Shown: positions 39,180-43,032 of the stretch, in pieces
How the letters are laid out: each line of letters starts with the position of its first letter
How positions within the stretch are numbered: position 1 is the stretch's first letter
The notes under the pieces: model-generated
Database searches by the model: none
Told to the model about the DNA's origin: nothing
The model's input: only the letters and a program-made list of their open reading frames with translations
Translations under genes and position numbers: made by a program
Assembly (NCBI GenBank): GCA_000992695.1
Contig: LBUS01000017.1
Span: forward strand, 1 to 43,032
Source of the DNA: Candidatus Peregrinibacteria bacterium GW2011_GWF2_38_29
GTDB taxonomy: Bacteria; Patescibacteriota; Gracilibacteria; UBA1369; UBA12463
DNA length: 43,032 nt
Direction of reading: 5' to 3'

Positions 39180-39830
39180 TTATTTGGATTTTGCCATTTC
39201 GCTTCTTTCTCTTCCTGTTAATGCGAGCTCTGACATATCTTCTTGGCTTCCTGTTCCCTTTTTCTTTTTTAATTCAGAGTCTTTCTTGAAAGGGAAGTGG
39301 AATGCATCTAATAATGCTCGCGTGTGTTCCTTATTTTTAGCTGTTGTTGTTATTGTTATTTGAAGGCCGTGAACTTTTGTAAGGTCTTCAACTCCTATTT
39401 CCGGGAATACCGTGTGTTCTTTAAGGCCAAGGTTATATGCTCCGCGTTCATCGAAAGCCGTTGTTGAGATGCCCCTGAAGTCACGTACACGTGGGAGGGT
39501 GATGTTGATTAATTTTGTTAAGAAATCATACATTCTTTTTCCTCTTAATGTTACTTTTATTCCAACGACTTGTCCTTGTTTTGTCTTAAAGTTTGAGATT
39601 GACTTGTTCGTTTTGACGGCAATTGGTTTTTGGCCTGTAATAGCCGCAATATTATTCATTACATCTGTGTGGTCTTTGCCGCCTTTTGACATATATGAAC
39701 CTATTCCAACGTTAATCGTTACTTTCGTTATTTTTGGTACAGCCATAACGTTTTTGATTCCAAGTTTTTCTTTTAAGGCTGGAATAACTTCTTTCAAATA
39801 TCTTGTTTTTAGGTCTTCTGTTGTGCTCAT
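39180..39830 (-). CDS. rplE: 50S ribosomal protein L5
   Basis: L5 binds 5S rRNA and forms the bridge to S13. It has 216 residues. Family features include KVTINVGIGSYMSKGG, ITGQKPIAVKTNKSISNFK, KVTLRGKRMYDFL and RDFRGI. It has a charged C-terminal tail of about 35 residues beyond the usual end. Its start overlaps the rplX stop by 4 nt. Confidence 0.97.
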   Translation of the reverse strand: MSTTEDLKTRYLKEVIPALKEKLGIKNVMAVPKITKVTINVGIGSYMSKGGKDHTDVMNNIAAITGQKPIAVKTNKSISNFKTKQGQVVGIKVTLRGKRMYDFLTKLINITLPRVRDFRGISTTAFDERGAYNLGLKEHTVFPEIGVEDLTKVHGLQITITTTAKNKEHTRALLDAFHFPFKKDSELKKKKGTGSQEDMSELALTGRERSEMAKSK

Positions 39831-40183
39831 GATTGTTTCTTAGTTTTTTTAGATTTAATTGCTGAGCTATCGAATTTTTGGTCGACAGACTCTTTGCATA
39901 ATTTGCATATTCTTGACTTTGTTTTTCCTTCTGTTTTGTATTCAATGCGAGCTGGTTTTGAGCAGTGTGGGCAGAGGATCATTGCGTTTGATACATCGAA
40001 GAATGTTTCGTATCTTACTTTGTCGCCTTTGCTGGTTTTCGTTTTCTTGATGTGCTTTGTTATAAGATTCAATTTTTCAACTGCGATTTTTTTGCGTTTT
40101 TGATCAACACGAATTACTTTTCCGCTTTTACCGCGATCTTTTCCTGCAATAAGGAGCACGTTGTCTGATATTTTGATTTTCAT
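39827..40183 (-). CDS. rplX: 50S ribosomal protein L24 with a zinc-finger-like pair
   Basis: L24, an assembly initiator near the exit tunnel, 118 residues. The KOW motif is [18 protein letters not shown]. The C-terminal half has two CxxC pairs (C71, C74, C93, C96), which could bind zinc; many but not all bacterial L24 proteins have them. It overlaps rplN and rplE by 4 nt each, so the three are translationally coupled. Confidence 0.97.
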   Translation of the reverse strand: MKIKISDNVLLIAGKDRGKSGKVIRVDQKRKKIAVEKLNLITKHIKKTKTSKGDKVRYETFFDVSNAMILCPHCSKPARIEYKTEGKTKSRICKLCKESVDQKFDSSAIKSKKTKKQS

Positions 40184-40551
40184 AGTACTTCTGGCGCTAA
40201 AGAAATAATTTTTTGAAACAATGGATTGTCGCGTAGTTCTCTTGCAACCGGTCCAAATACGCGAGTTCCTTTTGGCATAAGATCTTTTCCTATGATAACG
40301 ATTGCATTATCATCGAATTTTATATATGTGCCGTCCGGTCTTTTTGTGTTGTTTCTTACTCTGATGACGACGGCTCTTTCAACTGATTTCTTTTTTACTA
40401 TTCCTCTTGGTGATGCTTGTTTTACTGTAACAACCACTATGTCTCCAAGTTTTGCCCATCTTTTTCCTGTTCCGCCCATTGGCTGGATACAAGTTGCCAT
40501 TTTGGCTCCGGTGTTATCTGCGACGACTAAATGTGATCTAAGTTGTATCAT
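40180..40551 (-). CDS. rplN: 50S ribosomal protein L14
   Basis: L14, at the inter-subunit face, 123 residues, usual length. [22 protein letters not shown] and [17 protein letters not shown] are diagnostic, as is the closing [25 protein letters not shown]. It follows rpsQ by 1 nt. Confidence 0.97.
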   Translation of the reverse strand: MIQLRSHLVVADNTGAKMATCIQPMGGTGKRWAKLGDIVVVTVKQASPRGIVKKKSVERAVVIRVRNNTKRPDGTYIKFDDNAIVIIGKDLMPKGTRVFGPVARELRDNPLFQKIISLAPEVL

Positions 40552-40552
40552 G

Positions 40553-40786
40553 TTATTTTGATTGTGGTTTAACGACTGTCCATTTCTTTAATTTGCTTAG
40601 CGGACGAGTCTCATAAATTGTTACGCTATCTCCCATTTTATATTTTCCTTCAGGGCTGTCGGCATAGAATTTCTTTGATGTCTTATATCTTTTCTTATAT
40701 TTTGAATGAGCTTTATATGTATCAACTTTTACAACAATTGTTTTTTCCATCTTATCGCTTACGACTGTTCCTTCTTTTGTTCTCAT
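40553..40786 (-). CDS. rpsQ: 30S ribosomal protein S17
   Basis: S17, an OB-fold binder of the 16S 5' domain, 77 residues. [22 protein letters not shown], the [14 protein letters not shown] segment and [18 protein letters not shown] are typical. It follows rpmC by 6 nt. Confidence 0.96.
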   Translation of the reverse strand: MRTKEGTVVSDKMEKTIVVKVDTYKAHSKYKKRYKTSKKFYADSPEGKYKMGDSVTIYETRPLSKLKKWTVVKPQSK

Positions 40787-40792
40787 ATATAA

Positions 40793-40981
40793 TTATTTAA
40801 CGTTTTTTAGTATTGTGATAACTCTTGCGACATATTTCTTTGTATCTTCTACTCTCTGGTGATTCTTTGATTGTCCTGTACGTGATTCAAATCTAAACTT
40901 CATCAAGCTTGTTTTGCCTTCTTTTAAGGCTTTTTCCAGCTGTTCTTTCTTCATCTTTTTTAATTCTTCTGTCGTGTACAT
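40793..40981 (-). CDS. rpmC: 50S ribosomal protein L29
   Basis: L29, a small helical-hairpin protein at the exit tunnel, 62 residues. EELKKMKKEQLEKALKEGKTSLMKFRFESRTGQ and a C-terminal DTKKYVARVITILK fit the family. It sits between rplP (2 nt) and rpsQ (6 nt) in the usual order. Confidence 0.93.
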   Translation of the reverse strand: MYTTEELKKMKKEQLEKALKEGKTSLMKFRFESRTGQSKNHQRVEDTKKYVARVITILKNVK

Positions 40982-40983
40982 GT

Positions 40984-41406
40984 TTAAATTAGTTTGTTCT
41001 TATTAATGAATTTGCATTTTACAGGTAGCTTTTGAGTTGCGAGATATATTGCTTCTTTTGCTTCCGCTTCTGTGATTCCTTCAAGTTCGAATATGATTTT
41101 TCCGGCTTGTACTTCAGCGCAGAAGAATTCTGGTGTACCTTTTCCGGCGCCCATTGGGACTTCGGCCGCTTTCTTTGTTATGATCTTATCCGGGAATATT
41201 CTAATCCATATTTTTCCACCTTTTTTTGTGAATCTTGCCATAGCCTTTCTTGCGGCTTCGATTTGTCTTGCGGAGATTTCACCTGCTGAGATAGCCTTCA
41301 ATCCAAATGTTCCAAATGCCATCTTTGTTCCTCTTTGCGCTGGACCTCTAAGGCTTCCGCGATTTCTAAACTGCTTTCTATGTTTTGTCTTTTTTGGCTG
41401 TAACAT
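40984..41406 (-). CDS. rplP: 50S ribosomal protein L16
   Basis: L16 helps place the A-site tRNA. It has 140 residues. MLQPKKTKHRKQFRNRG, FGTFGLKAISAGEISARQIEAARKAM, IRIFPDK and MGAGKGTPEFFCAEVQAG are conserved; the usual KG before the last motif is AG here. It follows rpsC by 4 nt. Confidence 0.97.
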   Translation of the reverse strand: MLQPKKTKHRKQFRNRGSLRGPAQRGTKMAFGTFGLKAISAGEISARQIEAARKAMARFTKKGGKIWIRIFPDKIITKKAAEVPMGAGKGTPEFFCAEVQAGKIIFELEGITEAEAKEAIYLATQKLPVKCKFINKNKLI

Positions 41407-41410
41407 GTTT

Positions 41411-42067
41411 TTATTGTTGGCTAAGTTTTTCTAAATCTTTCTTGAATATGTCTCCTTTGTATACCCAAACTTTTAATCCGATGATTCCGTATGTTGTTAG
41501 GGCAGGGACGTATGCATATTCAATGTTTGCTCTGAATGTTTGAAGTGGGAGTTTTCCTTTGATGAAAAGCTCATTTCTTGCGATTTCAACTCCATTTAAG
41601 CGTCCTGAAGCATAAACTTTGACTCCAAGTGCTCCTGCGTCCATTGCTTTTTCCAAAGCCATTTTTGCAGCTCTTCTATATGAAATTCTTTTTTCAACTT
41701 GCTGAGCAATTGATTCTGCGATTAAGCGTGCGTCTGTTGCAGGTTGTCTGATTTCTTTTATTTCGATTCCAAATTTTTCATTAAATTTCTTTTCAAGTTC
41801 TGCGCGGAGTTCTTCGATCATCTCACCTTGGTGTCCGATGATTGTTCCAGGTTTTGCCGTATAGACAACAAGTGTAACTTTTGTTGGGCTTCTCAAGATC
41901 TCTATTCTTGAAATAGCGTTTTCCTTAAGTCTTTTTTCGAGGTATTTTTTTACCTCAATGTCTTTGTGGAGCAGGGTAGAATATGATTTCTTTGTAGCAA
42001 ACCACTTAGAGTCCCAGCTCTTTGTTATTCCTATTCTGATGATGTTTGGATTTACTTTTTGACCCAT
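41411..42067 (-). CDS. rpsC: 30S ribosomal protein S3
   Basis: S3 lines the mRNA entry channel and binds RNA by a type II KH domain. It has 218 residues. GQKVNPNIIRIGITKSWDSKW is the start, the KH loop is GTIIGHQGEMIEEL, and the C-domain holds MALEKAMDAGALGVKVYASGRLNG. It follows rplV by 1 nt. Confidence 0.97.
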   Translation of the reverse strand: MGQKVNPNIIRIGITKSWDSKWFATKKSYSTLLHKDIEVKKYLEKRLKENAISRIEILRSPTKVTLVVYTAKPGTIIGHQGEMIEELRAELEKKFNEKFGIEIKEIRQPATDARLIAESIAQQVEKRISYRRAAKMALEKAMDAGALGVKVYASGRLNGVEIARNELFIKGKLPLQTFRANIEYAYVPALTTYGIIGLKVWVYKGDIFKKDLEKLSQQ

Positions 42068-42068
42068 T

Positions 42069-42482
42069 TTATGTTGTTACAGTTTTTTTAGTAGTTTTTT
42101 TGACAGCTTTTTCTGTTTTCTCTGTTTTTTCCACTTTCTTTTCCGGCGCAGCTGTTTCTCTGACTTTCAATTCGATTCTTAAGTGTGACATTTTCTTGAT
42201 GATTGGATTTGCTCTTCCTCTTGAGGCTGGAATAAATCTTTTGAATTTAGGTCCATCGCTTGCAAAGATTGAGCTTATATATAGATTTTCTTTTTTTTGC
42301 TTTAAATTGTTTTCTGCATTTGCCGTTGCTGAGACCAATGCTTTTCTGACTAAATCTGCCGCTTTTTTTGGCATGTATTTTAGCATCGCGAGCGCTTCAA
42401 CTACGTTTTTTTCTCTTACTATTCCCGCAACGAGTTCAAGTTTCTTTGGTGCTATTCTGATAAATTTTGTTACTGACCTCAT
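42069..42482 (-). CDS. rplV: 50S ribosomal protein L22
   Basis: L22 lines the exit tunnel. It has 137 residues. RIAPKKLELVAGIVREKNVVEALAMLKYMPKKAADLV and the hairpin around PASRGRANPIIKKMSHLRIEL are typical. The last ~25 residues are a Lys/Thr/Glu-rich tail that most bacteria lack. It follows rpsS by 3 nt. Confidence 0.96.
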   Translation of the reverse strand: MRSVTKFIRIAPKKLELVAGIVREKNVVEALAMLKYMPKKAADLVRKALVSATANAENNLKQKKENLYISSIFASDGPKFKRFIPASRGRANPIIKKMSHLRIELKVRETAAPEKKVEKTEKTEKAVKKTTKKTVTT

Positions 42483-42485
42483 TTT

Positions 42486-42806
42486 TTATTCTTTTAATTG
42501 ATTGTTTGCTCCGGAATCTTTATTATCTGTTCCTGTTAACCTTGCGAGCTTACCACCATGTCCTTTGAATTTTCTTGTAGGGGAGAATTCTCCGAGTTTG
42601 TGGCCTACCATTTGTTCTGTGATATATACAGGAATGTGCTGTTTTCCGTTATGTACTGCGATTGTGTGACCTACGAATTCAGGAGAGATATCGCAGTTTC
42701 TTGCCCATGTTTTGATTGGTTTTTTATCTCCAGATGCGTTTATCTTTTCAATCTTTTTTACAAGTTTCTGGTCGATAAATGGTCCTTTTTTTAAGCTTCT
42801 GCTCAT
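42486..42806 (-). CDS. rpsS: 30S ribosomal protein S19
   Basis: S19 of the small-subunit head, partner of S13, 106 residues. [19 protein letters not shown], the [30 protein letters not shown] stretch and [18 protein letters not shown] are diagnostic. It lies 9 nt after rplB. Confidence 0.97.
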   Translation of the reverse strand: MSRSLKKGPFIDQKLVKKIEKINASGDKKPIKTWARNCDISPEFVGHTIAVHNGKQHIPVYITEQMVGHKLGEFSPTRKFKGHGGKLARLTGTDNKDSGANNQLKE

Positions 42807-42815
42807 AGTATTATG

Positions 42816-43032
42816 TTATTTGTTCCTTGTAGGTCTTCTTTTAATAATCCATTTTGTGCTGTATTTCTTGCGATCTCTTGTTTTGTAACCGTTTGCAGGT
42901 TTGCCCCATGGTGTGCGTGGGCCAGTTAAACCAATTGGTTGTGCGCCTTCACCACCACCATGTGGATGTTCAACCGGGTTCATGGCTTTTCCTCTGACGG
43001 TTGGTCTCCATCCCATGTGACGCTTTCTTCCG
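42816..43032 (-). CDS. rplB: 50S ribosomal protein L2, C-terminal part (cut by the window end)
   Basis: L2 is needed for subunit joining and peptidyl transfer. Only the last 71 residues lie in the window; the frame is open to the window edge. [19 protein letters not shown] followed by [15 protein letters not shown] contains the conserved peptidyl-transferase-linked histidine in HPHGGGEG. The 3' end [19 protein letters not shown] is normal. An internal Met at 43016 is not the start. Confidence 0.97.
   Translation of the reverse strand, partial: GRKRHMGWRPTVRGKAMNPVEHPHGGGEGAQPIGLTGPRTPWGKPANGYKTRDRKKYSTKWIIKRRPTRNK

Noticed and set aside
1-43032. UGA read as glycine (code 25)
   Set aside because: Several intact conserved genes, including carA, end at TGA exactly where their families end, and none reads through one.

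Overview
The window is AT-rich bacterial DNA that reads as the Candidate Phyla Radiation (Patescibacteria). The support is a ribosomal-protein cluster with no rpmD (L30) between rpsE and rplO, an absence reported across the CPR, together with several CPR-typical orphan families and A/T-rich heptamer repeats in gene gaps. TGA serves as a normal stop (for example at the ends of carA and the BRO-N gene), so this is not a code-25 Gracilibacteria/Absconditabacteria lineage. A Peregrinibacteria-like organism fits best, but that is an inference. No rRNA, tRNA, CRISPR array or insertion sequence was found.

Left part (1-19599, nearly all + strand): a de novo pyrimidine region, carA, pyrB, pyrC, pyrD, pyrE, pyrF, with other genes set between its members. 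These are a complete five-gene Liv-type (HAAT) ABC importer directly after carA, a 280-residue protein made of two copies of an unrecognised module, a BRO-N protein between pyrB and pyrC, a very large STAND/AAA-type ATPase with a degenerate cyclase-like N-terminus and helical repeats between pyrD and pyrE (its 3' end is frameshifted), and a 727-residue orphan with kinase-like motifs after pyrF. carB and pyrK are not in the window.

Middle (19603-29140): a minus-strand operon of a SERCA-like P-type Ca2+ ATPase, a DUF167 protein and rsmA; a KilA-N protein whose coding sequence contains a perfect 32-bp palindrome; a 30-cysteine repeat protein upstream of trmD; an orphan soluble protein; and a 683-residue membrane-anchored surface protein with trefoil-like Cys-pair domains and C-terminal beta-gamma-crystallin-like motifs.

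Right part (29148-43032, minus strand): a merged S10/spc/alpha cluster from rplB (cut by the window end) through rplQ, then rplM and rpsI, including secY, adk, map, infA, rpmJ and rpoA. Two members are abnormal: rplM is frameshifted and lacks a helix, and the L36 gene lacks the seven-residue segment that normally holds its CxxC zinc pair.

Expression signals: most starts have no Shine-Dalgarno sequence. Many genes have an extended -10 (TGnTATAAT). For carA, pyrC, the BRO-N gene and the Ca2+ ATPase the -10 lies only 6-9 nt from the start codon, which predicts leaderless mRNAs. Several alpha-operon gaps hold tiny perfect hairpins around GCGAAGC or GCAAAGC cores.
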